DNA from: Desulfosarcina cetonica JCM 12296
GTDB taxonomy: Bacteria > Desulfobacterota > Desulfobacteria > Desulfobacterales > Desulfosarcinaceae
Reading direction: 5' to 3'
Assembly: GCF_001311845.1 (NCBI RefSeq)
Contig: NZ_BBCC01000031.1
Location: 1-45,886 of the forward strand
DNA: 45,886 nucleotides
This document shows positions 9,826 through 18,897 of this stretch, in pieces. How positions within the stretch are numbered: position 1 is the stretch's first letter; the number at the start of each line of letters is the position of its first letter. Under the pieces are notes generated by a model, which did no database searches, was not told the origin of the DNA, and saw nothing but the letters and a program-made list of their open reading frames with translations. A program made the position numbers and the translations under genes.

Positions 9826-11214
9826 GCGCTTGCAGCACCTTTCGTACCAAGGGTTTCGATGACCGATTCGAGGATCGTCAGGGCGCGGTCCAGTTCGGTT
9901 TCACCGATCGTCAGGGGTGGGGTCAGGGTGAGAAAACCGCCGTGGGAAACCTTGAAGCTGAGTCCCATTTCAAGGCAAGCGTACAGGATGCGGTCGGCCG
10001 CATCCACGGCCGGGGTTTTCCGGGCGGGGTCCGTCACCAGATCCAGACCGAAGAGCAGGCCACGGCCGCGCACATCCCCGATCAGGGGAGACTTTGTCTG
10101 CCAGCCGGAAAGTCGCTTCATGGCCGCATCCCCTAGCGCACCGGCCCGCGTGGCAAGTGCTTCCTCAAAAATGACGTCGAGGGTGGCCAGGGCCGCGGCG
10201 CAGGCCACGGGGTTTTTCTCATGGGTATAGTGCCCGAGGCTTTTTCCGGCGCCATGTCCAGATCGATGCGCGCCACGATCGCCGCCAGGGGAAACACGCC
10301 GCCGCCCAGGCCCTTGCCCAGGATGAGGATGTCGGGCACCACGCCTTCATGCGCGAAAGCAAAAAGGCGCCCCGTGCGGCCCAGGCAGACGGCGGTTTCG
10401 TCGAAGATCAACAGGGCGCCGTGGCGGTCGCAGGCGTTGCGCACGCGTTGCCAATACCCCGGTGGCGGCGGATTGACCGCCGTGCAGCGGATCGGCTCGG
10501 CGATCACCGCGCCGATGTCGCCCTCCCGTTCCATCACGTATTCGATGTAGCCGCGCATTTGAGATCGCAGGCGGCGCAGTCACCATTGGCATTCCACACG
10601 CAGCGGTACGGGTCGGCCGGCGGCACATGCACGCAGCCGGGCAAGAGCGGCCCGATGCCGCTGCGAAAGAGCGCTTCGCCGCCCACTGAAATGGCGTCCA
10701 GGGAAGCGCCGTGAAAACTGTCCCACATGGAAATGGTCTTGAAGCGGCCGGTGGCTGTCCGGGCCAGCTTGAGCGCCATGCCCACCGCGCTGGTGCCCCC
10801 CGGGACCAACAGCACCTTGCCCAGGGGCATGGGGGTGATTTCCGCCAGTTTCTCGGCCAGCGCGATTGCCGGAATGTTGGTGTAGCGCCGCGGGCAGAAG
10901 GGCAGGCGATCCAGTTGCGCCTTGATGGCGGCGATCACCCGGGGGTGGCCGTAGCCCACCTGGTGGACGCTGTTGCCGTGAAAATCGAGGATCTCGCGGC
11001 CCTGGCGATCGGTCAGGGTGGTTCCCTGACAGCTATCGAGCAGATTGAGGCAAGGCGTGGAGAGACTCTGGCGCAGGTAGGCGCGCGCATCGCGGTCGAG
11101 CCAGGCCTGGGTTTGCCGGTCGATGTGGCGGAACTGCCAGGCCTGGCGATAACTCGAGCGGTTGCTGTCGCCCTCGCTGGGCACATCCGCGCGGTTGTCG
11201 GATGGGTGCGTCAT
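9822..11214 (-). CDS. pbfA: Class-III aminotransferase-fold enzyme, probable (R)-1-hydroxy-2-aminoethylphosphonate ammonia-lyase (two frameshifts)
   Basis: Repaired length is about 464 residues. It has class-III PLP features: LDFHGNSVHQVGYGHP, PGGTSAVGMALKLART, DSFHGASLDA, LIFDETAVCLGRTGR and the Schiff-base lysine in LILGKGLGGGVFPLAA. It lies between phnX and phnW with ATGA overlaps on both sides. That is the context known for PbfA, which converts (R)-1-hydroxy-AEP to phosphonoacetaldehyde and ammonia. A short cysteine cluster (CAACDLKC) is present. Breaks: near 10556, AAATGCGCGGC needs one C (DLKCRGYIEYV); near 10238, the A run in GGAAAAAGCC needs one A (EKSLGHYTHEKNPVACA). The alternative is an ordinary omega-amino-acid transaminase; context is the main argument for PbfA. 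Confidence 0.7.
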
Positions 11215-12081
11215 GCGGCGGTGCTCCTTTTTGTCGCGCCGGCGGCATCCGGGTGCTCACCTTCGACTAAGCGGCGGCTGATAGCGTCGACCACCGCCAG
11301 GCATTCCCAAATCCCCCGGACCACATAATGGGCCCCGGCATCCGCGATAGCGGGCCTCGATGGCCGCCAGCCGTGCCGTCAGGTCTTGCGGGGCCAGCGC
11401 GTCCACCAGGTCTTGGGGCAGTCCCAGTTCATTGCCCGATTGGGTCAGGCCGACGGTCCACATGCCGGCGTTGCGCCCCTCTTCCACATCACTGATCGTA
11501 TCGCCGATTTTCACCATCGCCGCCATGGGATAAACGCCCAGGGCCATGGCGTTCTGGTAGCACATCCAGGGATGCGGACGCCCCTGGGGGACATCCGAGG
11601 CACACACGCTAACGTCCGGTACATAGCCGTATTCGGCGGCCTTGGGGCTCAGAGCGGCCATCATCGGCGCCGTGTAGCCGGTGCAGGCGCCGATCTTGAT
11701 TCCCCGTTCGTGCATGGCGGCGACGAACGGCAGCAGGCCATCGATGGGCCGGGCGTGATGGACGATGGTCTCGACCATCATCGGCTCGGTACGGGCATAT
11801 AACCGGTCCACGTCGCTTTCATCGGGAACGCGGCTGTGGCGCTGCCGCCATTGGGCGACAACGCCGGGCAGGGCGCACATCCGGCGGATGTGGTCTTTCT
11901 TGGCCAGGCCCATGAATTGGCGGGCGTCGGAGACGGTCACCTGGATATCAAAGGCGGCGAAAACATCCACGAAAACGGCGGCCGGACCCATGCAGCCGTA
12001 ATCGACGGTGGTTCCGGCCCAGTCGAGCACCACGGCCTGAACCGGGCCGATGGTCGGGGCAGGGGGAGAAAAAACGGTCAT
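11211..12081 (-). CDS. phnX: Phosphonoacetaldehyde hydrolase (frameshift near 11346)
   Basis: Repaired length is about 289 residues. PhnX is a HAD-superfamily enzyme that splits phosphonoacetaldehyde into acetaldehyde and phosphate. Seen: nucleophile motif VVLDWAGTTVDYGC, Schiff-base lysine region FMGLAKKDHIRRM, ACTGYTAPMM, ASDVPQGRPHPWMCYQNA and KIGDTISDVEEGRNAGMWTVGL. Near the C-terminus TATCGCGGATGCC has one base too many. Removing a G gives the expected AGAHYVVRGIWECLAVVDAI, ending in a TGA that overlaps the next start by 4 bases. This is the only clear extra base among the window's frame breaks. AAAGGA precedes the ATG. It works with phnW and the pbfA-like gene, whose common product is its substrate. 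Confidence 0.92.
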
Positions 12082-12108
12082 CGAGGATTTTCCTTTCGAG
12101 ATGTCGCG

Positions 12109-13868
12109 TTAACGGTTGGCCCAGGCCTGGCTGCGGGTCTTGATCCGCCGTGTGAGAAAACCGTAGAGGATGCGCACGGTAAGGTTGGTGAGCAGAATCA
12201 GCACCGACATGGCGCAGGCCGGGGCCACGTCGCCGGCGTCGTCCATGTTGGCCACGGCCACCGACGCCAAAGGTAGATCCGCCGAGTAGAGGAAGATCAC
12301 CGCAGACACGGTGGCCATGGAATTGACGAAGTAGTACATGCCGATTTCCAGGATTGCCGGGATGCAGACAGGCACCGTGACGCGCATGAACGTTCGGGTA
12401 AAGGCGACGCCCATGGATTCGGACACGGTTTCGAATTCGCGGTCGAGCTGCTTGAGGGCCGTGGTGGCCGTGAGAAAACTGACCGAGAAAAAGTGCACGA
12501 TGTTGCTGATCACCAGAATCGCCATCGAGGCGTAGATGACATTCAGGGGGTTGGGCAGAAAGACGCCGCCGATGCGCCAACCCGGCGCGTTGAAGAAGAA
12601 GATATACGCCAGACCGATGACCAGGCCGGGCAGGGCCAGGGGCAGGATGGCGAGAAAATAGGCCGCCTGGCGCAGGATCTTCATCTGACGGGTCTTCTCG
12701 ATGAGATAGGCGCTGCCGAAGGTGATCGCCGTGCCGAAAACGGCCGAATAGAGACTCATGCGCACACTGTTGAAGAAGGCGGCATAGCCGCCTCCGCCGG
12801 TGCCCGAGAAGTGATAATGCCAGAATCCCAGGGTGAGGGTGTAGGGCCATACCTTGACCAGGGAGGCGTACACGGCGGTGAGATAAAAACCGAGGATGAG
12901 AACCGCGCCCAGGCCGCAGAATCCCAGGTAGAGCCGGTCGCGCAGTGCCTGCGGCCGGGGAACCAGGGGGACCGATTTGGCGGCGATCTGGGAGACCTGC
13001 CGGTGCTGGACGATGCGGTCGACGACAAAGGCCACCACCGTGGGAATCAGCAGCACCACGCTGACCACGGCGCCCATGGTAAAGTTCTGCTGGCCGATCA
13101 CCTGTTTGTAGATGTCCGTGGCCAGGATGTTGGTGTTGCCGCCGATCACCTTGGGGGCACCGAAGTCGGTAAAGGCCAGGATGAAGCAGACCATCACCGC
13201 GCTGGCCAGGCCGTAGCGCACGCCGGCAGGGTCACGGTGAAGAAGCTGCGCACCCGGCCGGCGCCCAGGGACTCGGCGGCTTCGTAAAGGCGCGCGTCGG
13301 TCATGGTCAGGGCGATGGAGAGAATCAGCACGGCCTGGGGAAAGGTGAACAGGACCTCGGCGATGATGATGCCCACCGATCCGTACACGTGGATGTCCAT
13401 GCCGGGCAGGGCGCCGAAGAATCCCCGGGTGATCAGTCCCTTGCGGCCGAAGAGATAGACCAGCGCGATGCCGTTGAGCAGGGTCGGCGCGAACAGCGGC
13501 ATCATGGCGACGGCCTTGAAGAATCCCTTGGCCGGCATGCGGGTGCGGGTGAGGGCGTAAGCCCAGGGGAAGCCGAGGCCGACGGCGAACAGGGTGGTGA
13601 CCGTCGAAACAAAGAGGCTGTTGAACAGGGCCTGGGAGAGGGCCGGTGTCTTGAAGTAAGTGATGAAGTGGGCAAGCCCCACGAAACGGCCGCTGTCGTC
13701 GATAACGCTTTTGACCAGCAGTTGGAACAGGGGCAGAACCACCACCACCATCAGCCAGACGCAGACCAGGACGATCAAAAGACGTTTGATCCATTGCTCT
13801 CGGTCCAGGTTGGTCGCCACGGTAAAGGTGCCCGGTTTTAGCTGTTTCTCGGCGGTGATGGTTGACAT
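12109..13868 (-). CDS. AEP-type ABC transporter permease, two fused permease units (frameshift near 13225)
   Basis: Repaired length is about 586 residues with roughly twelve hydrophobic segments in two homologous halves, as in FbpB-like fused permeases. Each half carries an EAA-type loop that contacts the ATPase: LYEAAESLGAGRVRSFFTVTLPG in the first and FETVSESMGVAFTRTFMRVTVPV in the second. It matches the two-in-one permease family proposed for AEP uptake (TIGR 'PhnU2' type). In the break, CCGGCGTGCGC needs one more base to give TLPGVRYGLASAVMV. The start 21 bases after the ATPase stop gives MSTITAEKQLKPG. Neighbours on both sides are AEP genes, so AEP (or hydroxy-AEP) import is inferred. 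Confidence 0.85.
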
Positions 13869-13888
13869 GATCGTGTTTTGCTCGAGCG

Positions 13889-15004
13889 TCAGATTCTTAC
13901 CTGAACCCCTTCGTTGGCATACACCCGCAGCCGATCGACGGGCAGGTATACCGGTAAGTTTGTGTCCGGGGTGATCGCCAGATGTCGGACGGCGTGGGTG
14001 GGCACTTCGGCCGTGAGCGTGCCGGCACCATGGGTTGCATTCGGCAAACAAAGATCGATGCGGAACAGCGAGCCGCGGTACTCCATGCCGGCCACCCGGG
14101 CGTTCAAGCGATTGGGCGCGGCGGGATCGCCCTGCAGGAGAATGTCCTCGGGCCGGATCGCCAGGGTGACGCGGCAGCCGGCGGGCAGGCGGCTGCTGCC
14201 GTTTTCGCCGCTGATGCGCAGCCGGGTATTGCCGATGCCGTAAAGCCCGTTGTCGATCTTGGTGGCGCCCTCGATGAAATTCATCGTGCCGATGAAATTG
14301 GCCACAAAGGGGGAAGCAGGCTTGTCGTAGATCTCGTGGGGGGTGCCGTCCTGGGCCAGACGGCCCTGCTCGATGACCAGAATGCGGTCGGCCATGGTCA
14401 GGGCCTCTTCCTGATCGTGGGTGACCATGATCGTGGTAATGCCCAGGCGCTGCTGAAGCTGGCGGATTTCGCCGCGCAGCTTCTGCCTCACCTTGGCGTC
14501 CAGGGCGGAGAGGGGCTCGTCCAGCAGCAGAAGATCCGGTGCAACGGCGATGGCGCGCGCCAATGCGACCCGCTGCTGCTGGCCGCCGGACAACTGGGCG
14601 GGGTGCTTCCGGCCCATGCCGCCCAGCCCGACCAGGTCCAGCAGTTCATCCACGTGGGCATTTACCGCCGATCGGGGCTTTCCCTGGCGCTTGAGGCCAT
14701 AGGCGATGTTCTCACGGGCGGTCAGGTTGGGGAAAAGGGCGTAGGATTGGAAGACAATGCCGACCTTGCGGCGTGAGACGGGAAACGCGGAAACATCCCG
14801 GCCCTCGATGAAAACGGTCCCGCGGGTCTGCCGTTCCAGGCCGGCGATGACGCGTAAAAGGGTCGTCTTGCCGCAGCCGCTGGGGCCGAGAATGGAGATG
14901 AATTCTCCCCGCGCGGCGGAGAAGGAAATCCCCTGAAGGGCGGTGAACTGGCCGAAGACTTTGGAGACGTTCTGCACTTGCAGGTAGGTCGGTTTGTCGT
15001 TCAT
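13889..15004 (-). CDS. AEP-type ABC transporter ATP-binding protein
   Basis: This 371-residue gene is intact. Walker A is GPSGCGKTT, the Q-loop region is VGIVFQSYALFPNLTARENI, the signature is LSGGQQQRVALARAIA, Walker B is DLLLLDEPLSALD and the switch histidine is in MVTHDQEEALT. A C-terminal TOBE-type domain follows from about residue 250 (CRVTLAIRPEDILL). This is the architecture of the PotA/FbpC-like importers that include the AEP ATPases. An ATG at 15004 with CGGAGC upstream is preferred over earlier in-frame starts, which would run into the inverted-repeat element. It powers the permease encoded next. Confidence 0.9.
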   Translation of the reverse strand: MNDKPTYLQVQNVSKVFGQFTALQGISFSAARGEFISILGPSGCGKTTLLRVIAGLERQTRGTVFIEGRDVSAFPVSRRKVGIVFQSYALFPNLTARENIAYGLKRQGKPRSAVNAHVDELLDLVGLGGMGRKHPAQLSGGQQQRVALARAIAVAPDLLLLDEPLSALDAKVRQKLRGEIRQLQQRLGITTIMVTHDQEEALTMADRILVIEQGRLAQDGTPHEIYDKPASPFVANFIGTMNFIEGATKIDNGLYGIGNTRLRISGENGSSRLPAGCRVTLAIRPEDILLQGDPAAPNRLNARVAGMEYRGSLFRIDLCLPNATHGAGTLTAEVPTHAVRHLAITPDTNLPVYLPVDRLRVYANEGVQVRI

Positions 15005-15020
15005 GCTTGCTCCGTATCTT

Positions 15021-15144
15021 GACGGATTCGTAAAAAGCCCGATATCGGCGTTACGCGTATCCCTCGTCACTGCGGCGTACGCAAAAGTACGCCTCATTCC
15101 TCGGAATTCGCAAGCCTTGATCTCGGGCTTTTTACGAATCCGTC
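15021..15144. repeat. MITE-like inverted-repeat element inside the AEP operon
   Basis: The element has perfect 22-bp terminal inverted repeats (15021-15042 and 15123-15144; arms end GACGGATTCG and CGAATCCGTC). Inside is a second hairpin, GGCGTAC-GCAAAA-GTACGCC (15074-15093). It fills most of the gap between the binding-protein stop and the ATPase start. Single half-like traces occur at 18884 (TTTTTTTACGAATCGAC) and 37101 (TTTTTACGAGTCCATC). It looks like a non-autonomous repeat; as RNA it could form a long hairpin. Confidence 0.7.
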
Positions 15145-15161
15145 GGAAATGCGGCTTTATA

Positions 15162-16196
15162 TTATTTGGGATCGCTCTTGCCGTCGTAGCGGCGGGTCCA
15201 CTCATCCAGGATGCGCTGGCGGTTCTTGGCGGCCCAGTCGAAATCGTTTTTGATGAGCTGGTTTTCGGGATCAGCCGGGAAGCCTTCGGGGATCGGTACG
15301 CCGGTGGCATAGGCCGTGACCGGGTAGACCTGGGCGTAGGCCTTCATGATGTCCTCACCGATGGCCCAGTCCAGAAAGGTTTTGGCGGCCGGTTTGATGG
15401 TGGCCTTCTTGATCAGGCAGTTGGCTTCCACATCCCAGCCGGAACCCTCGGCAGGAAAGACTGTCTGGACCGGCTCGCCCTTTTGCTTCTGCATGAAACC
15501 CCGGTAGGCGAAGGAGACGCCGATGGCCACTTCACCGGCACCGGCCAGCTTGCAGGGCTTGGAACCCGAGTGGGTGTAGCGGGCGATATTCTCGTGCAGT
15601 TTATCCAGGTAGGCCCAGCCTTTTTCTTCTCCCATGGACTGCAGAATTGCCGACACGGTGAGGAAACCGGTTCCCGAGGAAGCCGGATTGGGCATGGCCA
15701 ACTGGCCTTTGTAGACCGGGTCGAGCAAATCGTTGAAGGACTTGGGAATCGGTAGGTTGAGGGCGTCGCATTCGATGGTGTTGACGCAGAACCCGGTCAT
15801 CCAGGCCTTGATGCCCACCCAGTGAGGCGGATTATTGGCGTCGCGCATCTTCGGACGCACCTTGTCGAGCCCCTTGGGGGCGTAGGGTTCGACCATGCCG
15901 GCCTGATCGCAGAGCATCAGGCTGGTGGCGGCGGTTCCCCAAACCACGTCGGCCTGGGGATTGTCCTTTTCGGCGAGCAGCTTGGCCGTGACAATGCCCG
16001 TGGAATCGCGCACGATCTTGACCTCGATGCCCGGATGATCCTTTTTGAAGATCTCCAGGTAGCGCGGAATCTCGTCGTCTTCCAGGGCCGTGTAGACCAG
16101 GAGCTCCTCGGCGCTGGCGGCAGCGGCGCCGATCAGCATGAAGAGGACCATCAGGATGCCGGCAAGGGCGCTCAGTTTCAGGTGGGGCTTTCGCAT
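15162..16196 (-). CDS. AEP-type periplasmic binding protein
   Basis: The gene is intact at 344 residues. A signal peptide ([22 protein letters not shown]) is followed by a type-II binding fold of the iron/AEP branch: [72 protein letters not shown] and [23 protein letters not shown] lies 8-9 bases before the ATG. It matches the 'PhnS2' type proposed for AEP import. The start lies inside the LysR gene's 3' end. The inverted-repeat element follows its stop, which would let this gene be expressed more strongly than the rest of the operon, as is common for binding proteins. Confidence 0.88.
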   Translation of the reverse strand: MRKPHLKLSALAGILMVLFMLIGAAAASAEELLVYTALEDDEIPRYLEIFKKDHPGIEVKIVRDSTGIVTAKLLAEKDNPQADVVWGTAATSLMLCDQAGMVEPYAPKGLDKVRPKMRDANNPPHWVGIKAWMTGFCVNTIECDALNLPIPKSFNDLLDPVYKGQLAMPNPASSGTGFLTVSAILQSMGEEKGWAYLDKLHENIARYTHSGSKPCKLAGAGEVAIGVSFAYRGFMQKQKGEPVQTVFPAEGSGWDVEANCLIKKATIKPAAKTFLDWAIGEDIMKAYAQVYPVTAYATGVPIPEGFPADPENQLIKNDFDWAAKNRQRILDEWTRRYDGKSDPK

Positions 16197-17191
16197 GGCG
16201 TGTTCTCCTTTATCATCGGTTCAATGCAAACGGATCGTTCCGCCGTATGGCGGAAAAAAGGCGCCGGGTCGTTGAGGCGCTCCGGCGGGGTCTGGCGAAT
16301 GGAATGGGACGGCCGGTCGGCGCGCAATTGCCGTACCGAGCGAACCACACTGAAAAAGGCCTGCACCGGCTGAAGGCGTTCGAACGCGGGCAGACAGACG
16401 AAATACTGCTTGGCCAAAAGGTCGATGCCCTTCACCGGTATACCGACCAGCCGTTCATCGGGGACGAATTCGTCCGCCAGGGCAATCCCGAAGCCGATGC
16501 CGGCGGCCACGGCGGCCTTCATGGCCTCCCAGGCGTCCAGTTCCAGGACCACGCGTAGGGCGATCCCGCGATCCTTGAGGCGTTTTTGAAAGATCTGGCG
16601 GGTCATGGAGGAGGGGTGACGGGCCACCATGGCTTGGGCGTCCAGTGCCTCGGCGGCGATAAACGGCACTTTGGCCCACGGATGGCGGCGGTCCACGAAA
16701 AGAACGATGGACTGGTCGCTGTAGTTCAGGTTGAACAGGCGCGGGTCCGGCGCCTCGCCGGTCACCTCGGCAAGATCCAGGCGGCCGGCGAGCACATCGG
16801 CGATCAGGTTGGCGGAATCACCGATGCGGGCTTTCACCTGGATGCCGGGGTAGCGCTCCATGAAGACCGCCAACAGGTCCATGACGAAGTAGTGGCAGGA
16901 CAGGCCGATGGCCAGGTTTCCGCTGGTCAGCGAACCGGCGGAGGCCAGCGTCTTTTCGAAGTCGTCCAGCAAGCCGAGGATGGTCCTGGCTTTGACCACC
17001 AGGCTTTCTCCCAGCCTGCTGAATTCCAGTTGACCGCCGTTACGCCAGAACAGCTTGACGCCATGGTGCTCCTGCAACCGGCGCAATTGGATGGAAACGG
17101 CCGGTTGGGTCAGGCCGAGGTGCTTGGCCGCGCCGGCAAAGGTTCCGGCCTGGGCCAGGGCGTCCAGGGCTTTGAGTTGGTTCAGATTCAC
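16178..17191 (-). CDS. LysR-type transcriptional regulator, first gene of the AEP operon
   Basis: This is a 337-residue LysR protein with a GTG start. The N-terminal HTH is clear ([46 protein letters not shown]). The effector domain spans about residues 90-295 ([25 protein letters not shown]). The tail of some 35-40 residues after the usual end is unusual and overlaps the start region of the binding-protein gene by 19 bases. LysR genes are more often divergent from their targets; here it reads the same way and is probably cotranscribed. An AEP-pathway effector is inferred from position only. Four Pho-box-like units lie 67-110 bases upstream. Confidence 0.9.
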   Translation of the reverse strand: MNLNQLKALDALAQAGTFAGAAKHLGLTQPAVSIQLRRLQEHHGVKLFWRNGGQLEFSRLGESLVVKARTILGLLDDFEKTLASAGSLTSGNLAIGLSCHYFVMDLLAVFMERYPGIQVKARIGDSANLIADVLAGRLDLAEVTGEAPDPRLFNLNYSDQSIVLFVDRRHPWAKVPFIAAEALDAQAMVARHPSSMTRQIFQKRLKDRGIALRVVLELDAWEAMKAAVAAGIGFGIALADEFVPDERLVGIPVKGIDLLAKQYFVCLPAFERLQPVQAFFSVVRSVRQLRADRPSHSIRQTPPERLNDPAPFFRHTAERSVCIEPMIKENTPCESPT

Positions 17192-17257
17192 GCTGGGTCA
17201 AGTCCTAACAAAGAGTGTGAAGGCTGTCCCTGTCTGGGATCGGTGCAAGAGTAGGGC

Positions 17258-17301
17258 GAGATGGTTGGGATATGATTAGGGAAGTGTTAGATTTGTATTA
17301 A
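17258..17301 (-). promoter_or_regulatory. Pho-box-like array of four 11-bp direct repeats before the AEP operon
   Basis: Minus-strand reading: TTAATACAAAT, CTAACACTTCC, CTAATCATATC, CCAACCATCTC, contiguous and exactly 11 bases each. The cores match the array at 2945-2988 (both contain CTAACAC). It reads toward the LysR-AEP operon and ends 67 bases before its GTG. The plus-strand gene at 17332 starts 31 bases from the other side. Control by a PhoB-like regulator is inferred. Confidence 0.6.
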
Positions 17302-17331
17302 CCGGATTTAGCCGATCTTGGGGAGGTCTAA

Positions 17332-17712
17332 ATGGGATTTATAGGGCTATCTTTGGTGAGTATGCCCTGTTTTGATCTTGCATTAGATAAACTCGGCGAG
17401 CTATTCTCATCTGACAGGGTGCTTGGTTACGTCGCTGCCATTGTTGAAAAATTGTTGGCCTTGATCCGCCTGAAACGGCTTGAGGAGGCTACACGCCTCT
17501 TTTCCAGTCTTTTCGAGAGTGAAGACCTTCTGGCGGAATGCTTCCATTCAGTCATGGATCGTATCATTGAGTTTGTATCCCAGGGATTCGAGAGAGAGAT
17601 CTTGCAGCTTTTGTCTCACCCCTCGGCCAAAGCCAAGCTGGAGCCATTGGTTGTAGCCAAGGATGTGATCCAGCGTATCGAAGAGAAGCGGACCGCTTTG
17701 AAAAATAGATAA
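17332..17712 (+). CDS. Hypothetical protein, all-helical
   Basis: A 126-residue protein with a strong ribosome site (GGGGAGGTCTAA before ATG). I do not recognise a family. The sequence is leucine- and glutamate-rich with heptad-like spacing (EKLLALIRLKRLEEATRLFSSLF), so a small helical bundle is likely. No signal peptide or convincing membrane segment is seen; the N-terminal stretch GFIGLSLVSM is only weakly hydrophobic. It precedes the methyltransferase gene by about 33 bases on the same strand and may share its transcript. Confidence 0.6.
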   Translation: MGFIGLSLVSMPCFDLALDKLGELFSSDRVLGYVAAIVEKLLALIRLKRLEEATRLFSSLFESEDLLAECFHSVMDRIIEFVSQGFEREILQLLSHPSAKAKLEPLVVAKDVIQRIEEKRTALKNR

Positions 17713-17745
17713 CCAATGCCTTGCAGCCGGAGGACTGTAACAGAA

Positions 17746-18282
17746 ATGGTGGAAACAACTAAACCCATGTCGAGCTTCAGCTTCAAACTGATGAAGCTGA
17801 TGTTCAAGTTTCGAGATCTCTTTAATCCTCGTTTGGATGTTTTAAAAGAAGCTGGCATCGAGCGCGGATTCACCGTTCTCGATTTTGGCTGCGGCCCCGG
17901 TGGGTATATCATGCCGCTTGCCGATTTGGTGGGGCCTTCAGGTAAGATCTATGCCTTGGACATCCACCCCCTTGCCGTTCAGGGTGTCAAGGATATGGCC
18001 GCAAGGAAAGGTATCGAAAACATCGAGACCATTGAATCCGACTGCGGCACCGGGCTTTCCGACAATCGTGTGGATACGGTTCTCTTGTATGATGTATTCC
18101 ACGATCTTGCTTGCCCGCAGGACGTTTTGCAGGAACTAAACAGGGTACTTAAACCCGCAGGCACATTGTCCTTCAGCGATCATCACCTGAAAGAAGATCA
18201 AGTGCTTTCCCGGTTAACGGGGTCCGGCATGTTCAGGTTTTTAGGAAAGGGCCGTAAAACCTACACCTTCGTTAATGTGTAG
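17746..18282 (+). CDS. Class I SAM-dependent methyltransferase
   Basis: Length is about 178 residues from the ATG at 17746, which lies 12 bases after GGAGG; an upstream ATG at 17716 is also open. SAM-binding motif I is VLDFGCGPGGYIMPLADLVG. The acidic end of the next strand is YALDIHPLAV, followed by SDCGTGL and VLLYDVFHDL, then RVLKPAGTLSFSDHH. The fold is that of methyltransferase domain 11 or 25 proteins. The N-terminal KLMKLMFKFRDL resembles small membrane-associated methyltransferases, but the substrate is unknown. Its stop lies close to the GNAT gene start, suggesting an operon of 17332, 17746 and 18329. Confidence 0.8.
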   Translation: MVETTKPMSSFSFKLMKLMFKFRDLFNPRLDVLKEAGIERGFTVLDFGCGPGGYIMPLADLVGPSGKIYALDIHPLAVQGVKDMAARKGIENIETIESDCGTGLSDNRVDTVLLYDVFHDLACPQDVLQELNRVLKPAGTLSFSDHHLKEDQVLSRLTGSGMFRFLGKGRKTYTFVNV

Positions 18283-18328
18283 GGAGGGACCCGGTCACGA
18301 TGGTCGTTGCATTTGCATGGGTATAACC

Positions 18329-18823
18329 ATGATGAACTACACTATCGAACCCGCCGTTGAGAGTCACTATATCGGTCTGCACCGCGCCATCGATATCGTT
18401 GCCCGCGAAAAGAAATATTTGGCTTTTACCCAGGCTCCGCCGTTGGAGCAGTCGCTTGAATTCTACCGGATGCTTCGGCGCTTGGGTGCGCCGCATTTTG
18501 TGGTGCTCAAAGAAGGTGAAATTGTCGGCTGGGTTGATGTTTCCCCGCATATGGGTGAGTCGCGGGCCCATATTGGGATTCTGGGGATTGCCCTGTTGCC
18601 ATCCGCACGCCACAAAGGCCTTGGCGCGCGGTTAATGCAAGCTGCGATGGATACGTCCTGGGAGAAAGGCCTTTCGCGGATCGAACTCCACGTTCGGGCC
18701 GACAACATCAATGCGAAAGCGCTCTACGAACGTTTTGGTTTCGAGATTGAAGGTATTTTGCGTCGCGGCAGCCTGATCGACGGGCAGTATCATGACGTTT
18801 ATGTCATGGCTCTGCTTCGTTAA
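18329..18823 (+). CDS. GNAT family N-acetyltransferase
   Basis: The protein has about 164 residues from the ATG at 18329; starts at 18275 and 18317 are also in frame and no ribosome site settles it. The acetyl-CoA loop is visible in LGIALLPSARHKGLGARLMQAAMDTSW, followed by the family's ELHVRADNINAKALYERFGFEIEGILRRG, which resembles RimJ/RimL-like and phosphinothricin-type acetyltransferases. It probably acetylates an amine or a protein N-terminus; the substrate is unknown. It is the last gene of a short plus-strand group. Confidence 0.85.
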   Translation: MMNYTIEPAVESHYIGLHRAIDIVAREKKYLAFTQAPPLEQSLEFYRMLRRLGAPHFVVLKEGEIVGWVDVSPHMGESRAHIGILGIALLPSARHKGLGARLMQAAMDTSWEKGLSRIELHVRADNINAKALYERFGFEIEGILRRGSLIDGQYHDVYVMALLR

Positions 18824-18897
18824 CTGGGGTTGTATCTACGTTCCGTGGTGGTGTTGCTTTTTTTCTCACGCCATTTTTTTACGAATCGACGCGCATT

